NCBI GenBank assembly: GCA_023436395.1
Contig: JAEZJJ010000047.1
Span: 81,163-145,162 of the forward strand
DNA: 64,000 nucleotides
From: Bacillota bacterium
GTDB lineage: Bacteria > Bacillota > Clostridia > Lachnospirales > Cellulosilyticaceae
Direction of reading: 5' to 3'
This document shows positions 52,817 through 61,933 of the stretch, in pieces. The notes under the pieces are model-generated. The model saw only the letters and a program-made list of their open reading frames with translations, did no database searches and was not told the DNA's origin. The first letter of the stretch is position 1, and every line of letters starts with the position of its first letter. A program made the translations under genes and the position numbers.

Positions 52817-53818
52817 TTAAAGAGATGGATGACTGTCTATATAGTTCTTAATCTTGCTTTCAAAATCTTTCTTAGAATCTTTAAAAAGTGGTCTGGCAAG
52901 TTCCTTTTGAATCTCTTCATTTGTCATATGAGCTGGATCCATCGTTCGCCCTTTTGCTTGATTTGAAGTTTCTTTTTCTTCAACTTTTTGTTTGTCTACT
53001 ACTACTGGTCCACCCTTCCTACACTTACCTAATATCTCATATCCTCCTAATCCATTAAATTTTGTAATTGTATTCTCCAATGCCACTTCAATAGGCAGTA
53101 CCTTATAAAAGGCACACTGTGCTACCTTTTCCACTATAAAAACGGGATCTAATGCATGTATTAACACTCTATCAGGAGAGGCTGCAAAATCTGCTCCTGC
53201 TGCTAGTATCTCTTCAAAGTAGGATTGACATGCCCCTGCAAATATAACTAACTCTGACATACTTGGTTTAATAGCCCTTGCTCTTTTCACAGCATCTATA
53301 AAGTATTGAGAGTTTCTATATTCACTAATATCGTATAAGCTTTTTGCATTCTTATTTAAAGCATCATGACCTGTTAATACTAAAATATCTGGTGAATACT
53401 TTTCTAATAAATATTTTATTCTTTTTGCTTGCTCCGATTCAGGTATATGTTCTCCTATAGCAGGTATATCTAAAGTCTTGTAATACTTGAGACATAGATT
53501 CAAATAGAAGGCATCCCCATCTACATGTAATACTGTACCTGTCTTTTGAAACCTTGGGTCTTTTCCCTTTTCACTCTCTGTTCTCTGTTTCATAATTTTA
53601 TCTATTGTAGCCTCAACGGTATTCATAATACTATTTTCTTCATTTGTATATCGCATTCCTATAGATAGTTCTAGGTCTGAAATAGGCGCATCTGCAATAA
53701 CTCTGTACGATACACCTTTTAGTCTAGCAATCTGGTTAGGCGAAATATATGTTACACGAAATAAAATATCTTTATTATAGGATAATCGTACTACATAATC
53801 TCCTATGTTAAACATCAT
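52817..53818 (-). CDS. yabG: Sporulation-specific protease YabG
   Basis: 333 residues. The N-terminal part (IGDYVVRLSYNKDILFRVTY, then ISPNQIARLKGVSYRVIADA) and the C-terminal catalytic-like part (VLHVDGDAFYLNLCLKYY, DILVLTGHDALN, ELVIFAGACQSYFEEILAAG, DFAASPDRVLIHALDP) are those of YabG, which cleaves spore coat proteins during coat assembly. A C-terminal extension of about 55 residues (from VVDKQKVEEKE to DSHPSL) goes beyond the usual end. Expression in the mother cell (sigma-K type) would be expected but I do not see a decisive promoter. GAGGTG precedes the ATG. Confidence 0.94.
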   Translation of the reverse strand: MMFNIGDYVVRLSYNKDILFRVTYISPNQIARLKGVSYRVIADAPISDLELSIGMRYTNEENSIMNTVEATIDKIMKQRTESEKGKDPRFQKTGTVLHVDGDAFYLNLCLKYYKTLDIPAIGEHIPESEQAKRIKYLLEKYSPDILVLTGHDALNKNAKSLYDISEYRNSQYFIDAVKRARAIKPSMSELVIFAGACQSYFEEILAAGADFAASPDRVLIHALDPVFIVEKVAQCAFYKVLPIEVALENTITKFNGLGGYEILGKCRKGGPVVVDKQKVEEKETSNQAKGRTMDPAHMTNEEIQKELARPLFKDSKKDFESKIKNYIDSHPSL

Positions 53819-53893
53819 TTATCACCTCTTTAAAGACCATTTATTACTATACTTATTAGTTAAAACTTGTTTGTATTCTTATTTTAAGGATAT

Positions 53894-53929
53894 AAAAAAA
53901 GAAAGCTAGATTCTTTCCAGCTTCCTTTT
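53894..53929 (-). terminator. Terminator of the PEGA-domain gene
   Basis: Minus strand AAAGGAAGCT and AGCTTTCTTT (one G-U pair), followed by TTTTTTTAT. Confidence 0.8.
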
Positions 53930-53965
53930 CATATGTATCTTCCTAAAGTAAATAGCTTTTATATC

Positions 53966-55279
53966 TTAGTTAGCAATTAAATCATATAAATAGCTCACTT
54001 GATCATCGCTACCATCTAATATAACATTAGTAGAATAGGCAGCATACCCTTCTTTTTCAAATATTATCCCATATGTGCCATTAATAAGGGTTACTGTACA
54101 TGGTGTTTGCCCTTTATATACACCATTTACATAGGCTTTAGCCCCTATTGGGTTAGTATTTAACGTAATTGTTTTGGTATTATTTAATACCGTATTATTT
54201 TCTTCAGATGTAGGCGTTGCAGTTGGCTGCGGTTTTTGAACTAAGGATATGTAGAGATTATATGTTTCTTTATTAGTGCACTCTATTTCTTTAGACCAAC
54301 TTTCATATCCTTCTGCTTCTGCTTTGACTGTATAAGTGCCTTGTTGAACTTTAATTTCTTCTCCTGGTTTATACACTTTATCTTCTATTTGGATTGTATA
54401 ATTAGTTACACCACTATTTACTAAAGGATTAATCACTGTATAGGCTTCTTTTACATCCTTTAATGAAATCTCATAGTTTTGCCCAGGATTTACTGTAATG
54501 GCTTGTGTAACAATTTCATAACCTTCCATTTGAATTAATATTTTATGTTCTCCTGGTACAATGCTAATTGTTTCGTTAATCTCTTCTAATGAAAAGAAAC
54601 GTGACCGATCTATTTCTAGACTTCCTTTTGTAGTTGGTAAATCCTTAATGGTAATACCACCTGCTACTTCATCAATATTGATACTCCAGATAACATCATT
54701 TACGCCCTGAATACTGACTACATCAAAGGGTGTTACAAGAGCCATATTACTCGTGTTCCCATCACTTTCAAATACTCTTGTATCCTCGACATAATGATAG
54801 GTGGTTCCCCCAATATTGATTTGTTTATTGGACTCATCTACTGTTACACCACTTATTCTTTTCCATGATTTTGCTCTGGTTGTCTTACTAATAGATAGTA
54901 CCTTTGCTTTATCTTCCTGATAAACCATTTCTATAATGTCTCCAGGTTTAATCTGTGAGCTAGGTATGGCACTGCCATAGCTGTCATTAATTCTTGTACC
55001 CTCTGTAAGCTTTCTACTTAATTCTTCCTTTTTTTCTATATCAAAACCTACTATATCCGTATCTGTTATCTTTTCCACTAATATTAATAATGTTGCACTA
55101 TATTCCACCTTTGGAGCACTTTCTTCTACTTGTTCCTCTACTTGAACATAGTCACCTTTATTTGCATCCTTCACATATGTACTAATGACCATAAACATGA
55201 CAATCATTAAAGTAATAAGTCCTATTACTAAAATACCAATCATATTTATAATAAGCTTCTTATTATTTTTCCTCACCAT
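53966..55279 (-). CDS. Membrane-anchored PEGA-domain protein
   Basis: 437 residues. One N-terminal membrane helix (LIINMIGILVIGLITLMIV) anchors a large outer part. Residues about 70-220 hold two OB-like beta modules (TLLILVEKITDTDIVGFDIE, then IKPGDIIEMVYQEDKAKVLS). Three PEGA-type repeats follow: PGEHKILIQMEGYEIVTQAI, QGTYTVKAEAEGYESWSKEI and NGTYGIIFEKEGYAAYSTNV, the last preceded by PIGAKAYVNGVYKGQTPCTV. PEGA domains occur on cell-surface and spore-related proteins and probably mediate binding to the wall. AAGGGGTG precedes the ATG. Function unknown; the spore-gene context is suggestive only. Confidence 0.85.
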   Translation of the reverse strand: MVRKNNKKLIINMIGILVIGLITLMIVMFMVISTYVKDANKGDYVQVEEQVEESAPKVEYSATLLILVEKITDTDIVGFDIEKKEELSRKLTEGTRINDSYGSAIPSSQIKPGDIIEMVYQEDKAKVLSISKTTRAKSWKRISGVTVDESNKQINIGGTTYHYVEDTRVFESDGNTSNMALVTPFDVVSIQGVNDVIWSINIDEVAGGITIKDLPTTKGSLEIDRSRFFSLEEINETISIVPGEHKILIQMEGYEIVTQAITVNPGQNYEISLKDVKEAYTVINPLVNSGVTNYTIQIEDKVYKPGEEIKVQQGTYTVKAEAEGYESWSKEIECTNKETYNLYISLVQKPQPTATPTSEENNTVLNNTKTITLNTNPIGAKAYVNGVYKGQTPCTVTLINGTYGIIFEKEGYAAYSTNVILDGSDDQVSYLYDLIAN

Positions 55280-55425
55280 TTCACCCCTTTATCTATTTCT
55301 CACTTTATTGTACCTCTTTCACCTAAAAAGTCAATTCAATGAATTTAATGTAAGAAAAGACTATACTGCAGTTAAGCAACATAGCCCTTCTATACTATAT
55401 TAAAAGAGTGTCTTATCTTCAGTAA

Positions 55426-56418
55426 TTACCATCTATTAATTTGTTTTGCTACTTGTATTTGATTGGATTTATAACTAAGCATGTTCTCCCACTTTTGTTC
55501 AAACATACTATAGTTCCACCTTCTTTTAGAACCAATGTATTTAAAACAAATACTATTAAATTTTTCAGGATAAATCATCATGAATTTTAACATATTAAAT
55601 TCATCCTGAGAAATGGTTCTTTCTTTGTTATATTCCTCAATTAACTGATACAGAATCCTATCATCCCATTCGTTCTTTTGCATCATTTTGCTAAGAATTT
55701 GTGCAAGGTCTAAAATTTGAATATCATAATTACATATATCTATATCACCAATAATGTACTTACCACCTTCTGTTTTATTAACAGTATGGTAGGTAAAATC
55801 TTTATGTGCTATACTCCTAGTTAGCTTTACATCATTAATTAACCGATTGACTAAATCCGAATCTATACTCTCTAGGGCAATTTCTTCTAATTCCCTATAC
55901 TCCTCACATCCTTCTAGAAACATAATTTCAAAGTTAGATTTTTGCTTAAGGGTGAGCATATTTCTTTTCAGCTTAGTATTTTCTGTTCGTCTTCTTAAAT
56001 AATAATCATATATATTTTTAATTTTTGTTTCTTCTGCTAGTCTCACTTTACTACTAATATTCGTTGCTGCCCTATGAAAAAGCGCAAGGGATATAATGAT
56101 CCCTTTTAAATCTTCATATGCTTTAAAATCCGTCTCTTCACAAGGTTCATACTCTTGCATGAGATAATACTGCTCGCCTAAGAGGGCATAAGGTACCTTC
56201 TTTTTAGTCGTATATATATTACTAAGTCCCTTATAATCATTTTCTTGAAGTTGCGTATCCACCTCGTAGTTAAAGTTAATTTGTTCCTTAGGAAGTTCCA
56301 CCCTTCTTAATACAAATTTCCCTTTATTAGTATCCAAATAATAGTTGCTTCTTATATATTGATATTTCTTTATATTTAAATCATATTGAATAATTAACTC
56401 TCTACTTAGTGGTCTCAC
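55426..56418 (-). CDS. CotS-family spore coat protein (kinase fold)
   Basis: 330 residues from a GTG preceded by GGAGGAG. The family is the aminoglycoside-phosphotransferase-like CotS/YutH/YsxE group of spore coat proteins: KYQYIRSNYYLDTNKGKFVL (glycine-poor N-lobe with VLRRVE as lysine strand), then AHKDFTYHTVN (H-x-D...N loop) and IGDIDICNYD (D-x-D in place of DFG). The motifs are complete enough for activity, yet CotS-type kinases have no established substrate. It lies next to the PEGA and yabG genes, forming a sporulation-biased block. Confidence 0.85.
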   Translation of the reverse strand: MRPLSRELIIQYDLNIKKYQYIRSNYYLDTNKGKFVLRRVELPKEQINFNYEVDTQLQENDYKGLSNIYTTKKKVPYALLGEQYYLMQEYEPCEETDFKAYEDLKGIIISLALFHRAATNISSKVRLAEETKIKNIYDYYLRRRTENTKLKRNMLTLKQKSNFEIMFLEGCEEYRELEEIALESIDSDLVNRLINDVKLTRSIAHKDFTYHTVNKTEGGKYIIGDIDICNYDIQILDLAQILSKMMQKNEWDDRILYQLIEEYNKERTISQDEFNMLKFMMIYPEKFNSICFKYIGSKRRWNYSMFEQKWENMLSYKSNQIQVAKQINRW

Positions 56419-56720
56419 ATCTTCTCCTCCTATCTTGCTTTCTTTCTCTATCCCACCCTTGCGCTTCTCGTCTCTTAATTTATATGATATGACAAGATAA
56501 AAAATATCTAATTTCCATTTATTTTTCAGCTTATCTTTAAAAATTCACTTTTTTATCATCTAGTGTATGATATAATATTCATGTTGCATAAAAGTTTTAT
56601 TTTTTTTAGTAACAATTGTATGTTTGATGATTATTATCATAAAAATATATAGAGATTTTTTGATTGAAATAAAGGTTATTCATCCTATAGATTAGATTTT
56701 AATTGAGTGAGGTTATTATA
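56419..56720. other. Intergenic region with divergent promoters
   Basis: Contains a plus-strand -10 TATAAT (56571-56576) at the edge of the inverted repeat TATCAT / ATGATA (56554-56572), and the Fur-like box at 56625-56639 listed separately. No gene. Confidence 0.5.
56625..56639 (+). promoter_or_regulatory. Fur-box-like site upstream of the DUF4340 gene
   Basis: TGATGATTATTATCA matches the consensus TGATAATnATTATCA at 14 of 15 positions. It is 82 bp before the start codon and 48 bp after the TATAAT at 56571, so it may lie downstream of transcription start. Confidence 0.5.
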
Positions 56721-57677
56721 ATGAAACGTAAAGGTTGGCTTGTTCCTATTATCGTATTTTTAATATCATTTGTTTTTCTTTTTTCTTATCAACAAAAACA
56801 GGAGGTTGTATCTTTTGCAGATACTACTAACCTGCCTCCTATTATATGGTCTGAAAAATCAACCCATATTGTAAAGGTTTCTTTTGCATCTGCAGGTAAA
56901 GTTATTGAAGCTGTACGTGAAGAAGACAATTGGAAATTACCTACCTCTGATAACCGCAAAGCTGATGCCCTATATATCTATAACGTTATGACACCTTTCT
57001 TAGAGCCTCTCTTTGAACAAGTAGTTGAAACATCACCTACTGACTTAACCCAATATGGTATAGATGATATAGCTTCATGTATTACTTTATATGATGCAAA
57101 CGGCCATGATTATCAAATTATAAAAGGCAAAGCTTTTGATGAGAAAAGCGATTATGTCTATGCACCTTCCACAGATACGATTTATACAATGAATAACACC
57201 GCCTTTAGAAACATTAGTACTAATCCTAATGATTGGAGTAGCAAAGAACTTCTTTCCTTTGAATTTGCTAATGTTAAAAAAATCAATCTTACTTATAAAG
57301 GTCATGGGGCTACTTTAATCCCTATTACTACTGAAAGTGGTGTTACTTTAACTAGTGAAGAACTGGATGAGCGTTTAGCCAATGAATTTATGAATTTCTT
57401 ACAAACAACTAAAATTCAAAATTTTATTACTGAGGATGCTGATGAACGTGTCTTAAGTGTCTATGGTTTTAATTCACCACTTCTAAAATGTACTATTCAA
57501 CTAAAGACGGGTGAAGTTTTATCTCTTACTATTGGAAATGTTAATGAAGCAGAAAATATTTGTTATACTCAAGTGAATAGCAGCCCTGCCATTGTAACCA
57601 TTCCTTACTTTAATCTTTCTCAATTTAATATTCTATACAGTGAACTTCATGGTAAAGAAAATAATCAACTTGGTTAA
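56721..57677 (+). CDS. DUF4340 domain-containing protein
   Basis: About 318 residues from the ATG at 56721 (GAGG upstream, the in-frame TTG six codons earlier is weaker). One N-terminal membrane helix (WLVPIIVFLISFVFLFSY) and then a soluble domain with two similar parts: EAVREEDNWKLPTSDNRKAD, and YAPSTDTIYTMNNTAFRNIS. DUF4340 proteins commonly accompany Gld-type or ABC-2 exporter genes, yet none is adjacent here. It is isolated, with its own strong terminator at 57694-57734. A Fur-like box upstream hints at iron control. Function unknown. Confidence 0.8.
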   Translation: MKRKGWLVPIIVFLISFVFLFSYQQKQEVVSFADTTNLPPIIWSEKSTHIVKVSFASAGKVIEAVREEDNWKLPTSDNRKADALYIYNVMTPFLEPLFEQVVETSPTDLTQYGIDDIASCITLYDANGHDYQIIKGKAFDEKSDYVYAPSTDTIYTMNNTAFRNISTNPNDWSSKELLSFEFANVKKINLTYKGHGATLIPITTESGVTLTSEELDERLANEFMNFLQTTKIQNFITEDADERVLSVYGFNSPLLKCTIQLKTGEVLSLTIGNVNEAENICYTQVNSSPAIVTIPYFNLSQFNILYSELHGKENNQLG

Positions 57678-57693
57678 AATAGCTTTATACAAT

Positions 57694-57734
57694 AAAAGAC
57701 GGGAAAAGAATGTGTGGATTCTTTTCCCGTCTTT
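57694..57734. terminator. Bidirectional terminator
   Basis: AAAGACGGGAAAAGAAT and ATTCTTTTCCCGTCTTT form a perfect 17-bp stem between convergent genes. Confidence 0.94.
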
Positions 57735-57740
57735 CTTATT

Positions 57741-59102
57741 TTATTTATTTTTGCTTTTATAATAAGCCATGCAAAAATCTAATAAAAGTGGCTTTTGATT
57801 AAACTCTGGTTCCATAATCACTTTATTAAGTGCTACATCTAATAATTCACCAATTATTTTCCCTTTATCAATGCCCATTTCTATTAAATCTGATCCCGTA
57901 ATGGCTAACATTCCTTTATGATAAGGCTCATTATTAGCAATGATTTCTTCTTTATAATCCCTTTGCTCCTTTATAGCCTTTAGTTTAGGTTCTAACTTTT
58001 CAAGATTTTGTGCCATAGCATCTGCATACTGGACTTTAAGTAAGTCTTCAAAAAGCTCTTCTCCTATACACATCATAACTTTTTTTACATAAACCTTTGA
58101 AATGGTATGTTCAATATGATAATCATGGAACTTAATGAGTTCACTAACTGATTTAATAGTATGATTATCTAGCCTCAAATCCTTAAGCACCTTTGCGGCT
58201 ATCTGAACAGACTTCTTAGGATGGTCATAGAAATGATCTACACCCCGTTTATCTGTTGTCCTAGTATAAGCCTTTCCTATATCATGCAGTAACATCGTTA
58301 GTCTGATAGGTACTGTAGGTTCTGAATTTTCCATAGCTACTATCGTGTGTTTTGCCACATTATAAATATGATGAGGATGATTTTGAGGTGTCTCATAAGC
58401 CTTAATAAAATCAGGAATAATGTACTCTAATAGTTTGAGTTTATATAATAAATCAATATGCCCTGGTCTAGACGAAATACATATTTTTAGGAATTCATCT
58501 CTTACTCTTTCCTTACTAATATGAGAAAGTAAGCTCTTGCACTCTTCTATGCCCCTAAGTGTCTCCCTTTCTATCTCAAACCCTAGTTGCGCTGAAAATC
58601 TAACAGCCCTTAGTATTCTAAGTGCATCTTCTGTAAAACGTTCTTTGGCACATCTTACAGATCTTATGCATTTTAGCTTAATATCTGCTTGTCCCTCATA
58701 AGGGTCTATAAAACCTCTCTCAGGGTGATAAGCAATAGCATTCATCGTAAAGTCACGTCTAGAAAGGTCTAAGGTGATGTCTTCTACAAAGCTTACTTTA
58801 TCCGGTCTTCTAAAATCTTTATATTCTCCCTCTATCCTATAGGTTGTCACTTCAAAATGCTCTTTATTTAAAATAACAGTAACTGTGCCGTGTTCAATTC
58901 CTGTATCATAAGTTCTCTTAAATATTTTTTTAATCTCTTCTGGCTTAGCAGATGTGGTAATGTCCCAATCATGAGGTTGTCTCTCCATTAATAAATCCCT
59001 CACACAACCTCCTACAATATAGGCTTCGTAACCTGAGGCTTCTATCATCTGTATAATTTGTATAGCTTCTTGAGGGATTTTATCATTATATTCCTTGTAC
59101 AT
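57741..59102 (-). CDS. cca: CCA tRNA nucleotidyltransferase / poly(A) polymerase family
   Basis: About 453 residues from the ATG at 59102, after AGAGGAA; an in-frame ATG 18 codons earlier lacks a good site. The head has YIVGGCVRDLLM and the D-x-D in HDWDITTSA, then RRDFTMNAIAYHP (template helix region), VRFSAQLGFE and the RNA-binding neck. An HD domain in the middle (LTMLLHDIGKAYTR, then HFYDHPKKSVQIAA) is present, as in enzymes with phosphohydrolase activity. The length and HD domain fit the CCA-adding type. A divergent amino-acid ABC gene cluster lies upstream on the same strand. Confidence 0.92.
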   Translation of the reverse strand: MYKEYNDKIPQEAIQIIQMIEASGYEAYIVGGCVRDLLMERQPHDWDITTSAKPEEIKKIFKRTYDTGIEHGTVTVILNKEHFEVTTYRIEGEYKDFRRPDKVSFVEDITLDLSRRDFTMNAIAYHPERGFIDPYEGQADIKLKCIRSVRCAKERFTEDALRILRAVRFSAQLGFEIERETLRGIEECKSLLSHISKERVRDEFLKICISSRPGHIDLLYKLKLLEYIIPDFIKAYETPQNHPHHIYNVAKHTIVAMENSEPTVPIRLTMLLHDIGKAYTRTTDKRGVDHFYDHPKKSVQIAAKVLKDLRLDNHTIKSVSELIKFHDYHIEHTISKVYVKKVMMCIGEELFEDLLKVQYADAMAQNLEKLEPKLKAIKEQRDYKEEIIANNEPYHKGMLAITGSDLIEMGIDKGKIIGELLDVALNKVIMEPEFNQKPLLLDFCMAYYKSKNK

Positions 59103-59235
59103 CTTCTTCCTCTTTCTATCCTCTTTAATAGAAGTATTGACATTTATTAGCTTCATTATAGCACATCCTATTTCTATATAAAAAGATTTCTTAACTTAGC
59201 CCCTTATCCTTCCTCTACCTTATATAAAAATCAGC

Positions 59236-59257
59236 CACTAAGACTTTTCTCTTAGTG
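59236..59257 (-). terminator. Terminator of the amino-acid ABC operon
   Basis: CACTAAGA (59236-59243) pairs with TCTTAGTG (59250-59257); the minus strand continues GCTGATTTTTA. Confidence 0.75.
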
Positions 59258-59310
59258 ACCGATTCTATCCTTTATTTATTACTAGATGTGATAAACTATA
59301 ACATTTCTAT

Positions 59311-60000
59311 CTAGGCTTCTTTACTATAAATATGCTTCTCTATTACTTTCCCTTCTTCCATAGATACAATGCGATCTGCTACCAGCTTAGCAAAATCCAT
59401 ATCATGGGTAATGATAAGCATGGACATTCCTTCTGTACTCAGACTTCTGATAACCTTAGCCACCTCTCCTGTTAAGGCTGGGTCTAAAGCTGAGGTTGGC
59501 TCATCAAAGCACATTAACTTAGGTTTCATGGCTAAAGCTCTCCCAATAGCTACTCTTTGCTTTTGTCCTCCTGATAATTCACAAGGATAACTCATTCCTT
59601 TATCTTCTAGCTCTAAGAACTTTAAGATTCCCATAGCCTGTTTAGTAGCTTCTTCTTTAGTTTGCCCTAACACACGTACGGGTGCTTCTATGATATTTTC
59701 TATAACGGATTTATGAGGAAAGAGATTAAAATTTTGGAATACAAGTCCTATATTTCTTCTAATTTGTCTAATCTCATCTTTATTAGCATATACGCCGTCT
59801 TTCAGTAAATATTGCCCGGCTACCTCTATACTTCCTTTAGAGCATTTTTCTAGATAATTAATACTTCTTAGGAGGGTAGTTTTTCCGCCACCTGATGCCC
59901 CTACTACTACCACTATTTCCCGTTCTTTAACTTCTAATGACGCTCCTTTTAATACATCTACTTTTCCAAAATTCTTATAAAGTCCACTTACCTTAAGCAT
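59311..60000 (-). CDS. Polar amino-acid ABC transporter, ATP-binding protein
   Basis: 229 residues. Walker A GASGGGKTTLLRS, Q loop VFQNFNLFPHKSV, signature LSGGQKQRVAIGRAL, Walker B LMCFDEPTSALDP and switch His (ITHDMDFAKLV) are complete. The FNLFPH motif after the Q loop is diagnostic for the GlnQ/HisP amino-acid type. 12 bp follow the permease gene, 228 bp separate that from the binding-protein gene. The operon imports a polar amino acid, with glutamine, cystine or histidine possible. Confidence 0.94.
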   Translation of the reverse strand: MLKVSGLYKNFGKVDVLKGASLEVKEREIVVVVGASGGGKTTLLRSINYLEKCSKGSIEVAGQYLLKDGVYANKDEIRQIRRNIGLVFQNFNLFPHKSVIENIIEAPVRVLGQTKEEATKQAMGILKFLELEDKGMSYPCELSGGQKQRVAIGRALAMKPKLMCFDEPTSALDPALTGEVAKVIRSLSTEGMSMLIITHDMDFAKLVADRIVSMEEGKVIEKHIYSKEA

Positions 60001-60012
60001 ATAATCCCCTCC

Positions 60013-60687
60013 TTATCTATAGTAATCATATTTCTTCTCAACTATTTCCAGCACCTTAGATAATACTAAAATCAGTATAAGATACATAGCTCCCACAATA
60101 ACTAGTGGCATTAGTGTCGCATCTCTATTAGTAGCTACTCTTCCTATTTTGAGTAAATCATCAAACCCAACTGCATACACTAAGGCAGTATCCTTAACGA
60201 GTGTAATCACTTCATTAGTAATCGGTGGTAATACACGTTTTAAAGCTTGAGGCAGAATAATTCTAAAAAAGGTATCTCTCTTAGATAAACCTAATACTTC
60301 TGCTCCTTCATATTGTCCATGGTCAATAGACATAATCCCCGCTCTAAAAATCTCTGCAAAATAAGCCGCATAGTTTAAGGAAAATGCTAAAAGTGCAGAA
60401 ATCATACGAGGAATCTTAATACCTATAATGGGAAATCCAAAGAAGATAAAAACAATTTGCAATAAAAGAGGGGTTCCTCGCATTAAAAGTATGTAACATT
60501 CCATGATCTTCGCTAGTATTTTAATTTTAGATAAACGACATAAGGCTACTATAATTCCTAGTGGAATAGCGAATAGTAAAGTTAAACCGAACATCTGCAA
60601 GGTTACACTTAGACCTGTTAGCATTTGAGGCATCATCGTCATTGTATATGCAGCTATATCTGATAATTGATTAAAAAACTCTCCCAT
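60013..60687 (-). CDS. Polar amino-acid ABC transporter, permease
   Basis: About 224 residues from the ATG at 60687 (AGGAGGAGAT upstream; the longer frame adds 21 codons with basic residues and no signal). Five membrane helices with the HisMQ motif: GLSVTLQMFGLTLLFAIPLG at the start, YILLMRGTPLLLQIVFIFFG, and the EAA loop GAEVLGLSKRDTFFRIILPQ. VKDTALVYAVG matches the late helix. It works with the ATPase 12 bp downstream. Confidence 0.93.
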   Translation of the reverse strand: MGEFFNQLSDIAAYTMTMMPQMLTGLSVTLQMFGLTLLFAIPLGIIVALCRLSKIKILAKIMECYILLMRGTPLLLQIVFIFFGFPIIGIKIPRMISALLAFSLNYAAYFAEIFRAGIMSIDHGQYEGAEVLGLSKRDTFFRIILPQALKRVLPPITNEVITLVKDTALVYAVGFDDLLKIGRVATNRDATLMPLVIVGAMYLILILVLSKVLEIVEKKYDYYR

Positions 60688-60852
60688 CTCATATCTCCTC
60701 CTACTTTTGTATATCAGTATCTTTTTATATCTTAAAACCCTTTTATTCAATAATATATAATTTTAAAATAATAGGCAATTTTTATTATAAGTTAGCTTAA
60801 ATCATTATTTACTTTAATAACTTAAGTTAATCCATAAGTAAGGTATAAATTT

Positions 60853-60889
60853 ATAGCTTATCTAGTAAATACTTCACTAAATAAGCTAT
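60853..60889 (-). promoter_or_regulatory. Intercistronic hairpin in the ABC operon
   Basis: ATAGCTTATCTAGT (60853-60866) pairs with ACTAAATAAGCTAT (one mismatch) without a T-run on the minus side. It lies between binding protein and permease, where such hairpins protect the upstream message and give more binding protein than permease. Confidence 0.5.
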
Positions 60890-60915
60890 TATTAACGATG
60901 TATCCTATTTTTTAT

Positions 60916-61704
60916 CTATTGGGTAATATCTTCTCCAAACCATTTAGTTGAAATTTCAGCTAACTTTCCTTCTTCTTTTAACTCTGCATAAGCTTTATTA
61001 AAGGCGTCTACTAAAGCTGTGTCTTCTTTTCTCATACCAACGCCATATTCTTCATCACCAAAGTCTTGCTCTAAAATCCTAAATTTTTCCTCACCTTTTT
61101 TAGTGATGTAGTATTTAATAATAATTTCATCAGCAACAGCTGCATCTAAACGCCCTGCTTCTAAATCCATTAAAACATCATTATTTGATTCATATGTAAC
61201 AGGCTTCCCATCTTTAAATGTTGCTAACACTTCTGGTTCACTTTCAATAGCTTCAACTGCTGTAGAACTTGTTTGAGCCCCTACTACCTTATCTGCTAAA
61301 TCTGCTTTTGTATTAATAGGTGAATCTGCTAAAGTAATAATGACTTGTTTATTCTTTAAATAAGGTGTGCTAAATGCTACTTGTTCTTTTCTTGCATCTG
61401 AAATTGAATAGCCATTCCAAATGAAATCAATATTGCCAGCGTTAAGCTCTGTTTCTTTCATATTCCAGTCAATAGGTTGAAATTCTATTTCTCTGCCCAT
61501 TTTTTCTCCAACTGCTTTGGCTAAATCCACATCAAAGCCCACAATTTCACCATTTTCATCTCTAAAGCCCATGGGAGCAAATGTATCATCTAAGCCTGCA
61601 ATGAGAGCTTTTTTACTCTCTCCCTGACAGCCAACTACACCTAAGGCTAATATACTTACTGCTGAAAGAATAGTTACTTGTTTGAATAAGTTTTTTATTT
61701 TCAT
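60916..61704 (-). CDS. Polar amino-acid ABC transporter, substrate-binding lipoprotein
   Basis: 262 residues. The lipobox is LGVVGC (cysteine 26), after ILSAVSILA. The SBP family-3 fold shows DDTFAPMGFRDENGEIVGFD, then VDLAKAVGEKMGREIEFQPI and VAFSTPYLKNKQVI, and the Arg/Asp set used for alpha-amino groups (DARKEQV; DVLMDLEAGRLDAAVADEII). The outer-membrane-facing lipid anchor holds it near the permease. TTGACT-17-TAAATT precedes it on the minus strand, next to the small palindrome CACTAAAGTG. Ligand unresolved. Confidence 0.93.
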   Translation of the reverse strand: MKIKNLFKQVTILSAVSILALGVVGCQGESKKALIAGLDDTFAPMGFRDENGEIVGFDVDLAKAVGEKMGREIEFQPIDWNMKETELNAGNIDFIWNGYSISDARKEQVAFSTPYLKNKQVIITLADSPINTKADLADKVVGAQTSSTAVEAIESEPEVLATFKDGKPVTYESNNDVLMDLEAGRLDAAVADEIIIKYYITKKGEEKFRILEQDFGDEEYGVGMRKEDTALVDAFNKAYAELKEEGKLAEISTKWFGEDITQ

Positions 61705-61933
61705 ATGTTATCTCTCCCTCAAGTATTATTTTATATTACTACTTAGACAATTTACCACACTAAAGTGATAAAGTCAATATTATTTACATAAATATAAATT
61801 TTTCTAATAATTTATCCACTAATATCTCTTGTTTCTTTCATAATTTTCTCACCAAATTTTAATGGTTCATTTAATGCTTTCTCATTCATGCTTCGTATAC
61901 TAATACCATAAAAGAAAACAAGGGGCGATTAAA

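Noticed and set aside
57885..57935. Another N-N-E-P-Y-H-K coding stretch, as at the rlmH end
   Set aside because: It lies inside the cca gene (ANNEPYHKGMLA). The DNA differs from the att-like core in several positions and has no shared flanks, so it is chance.
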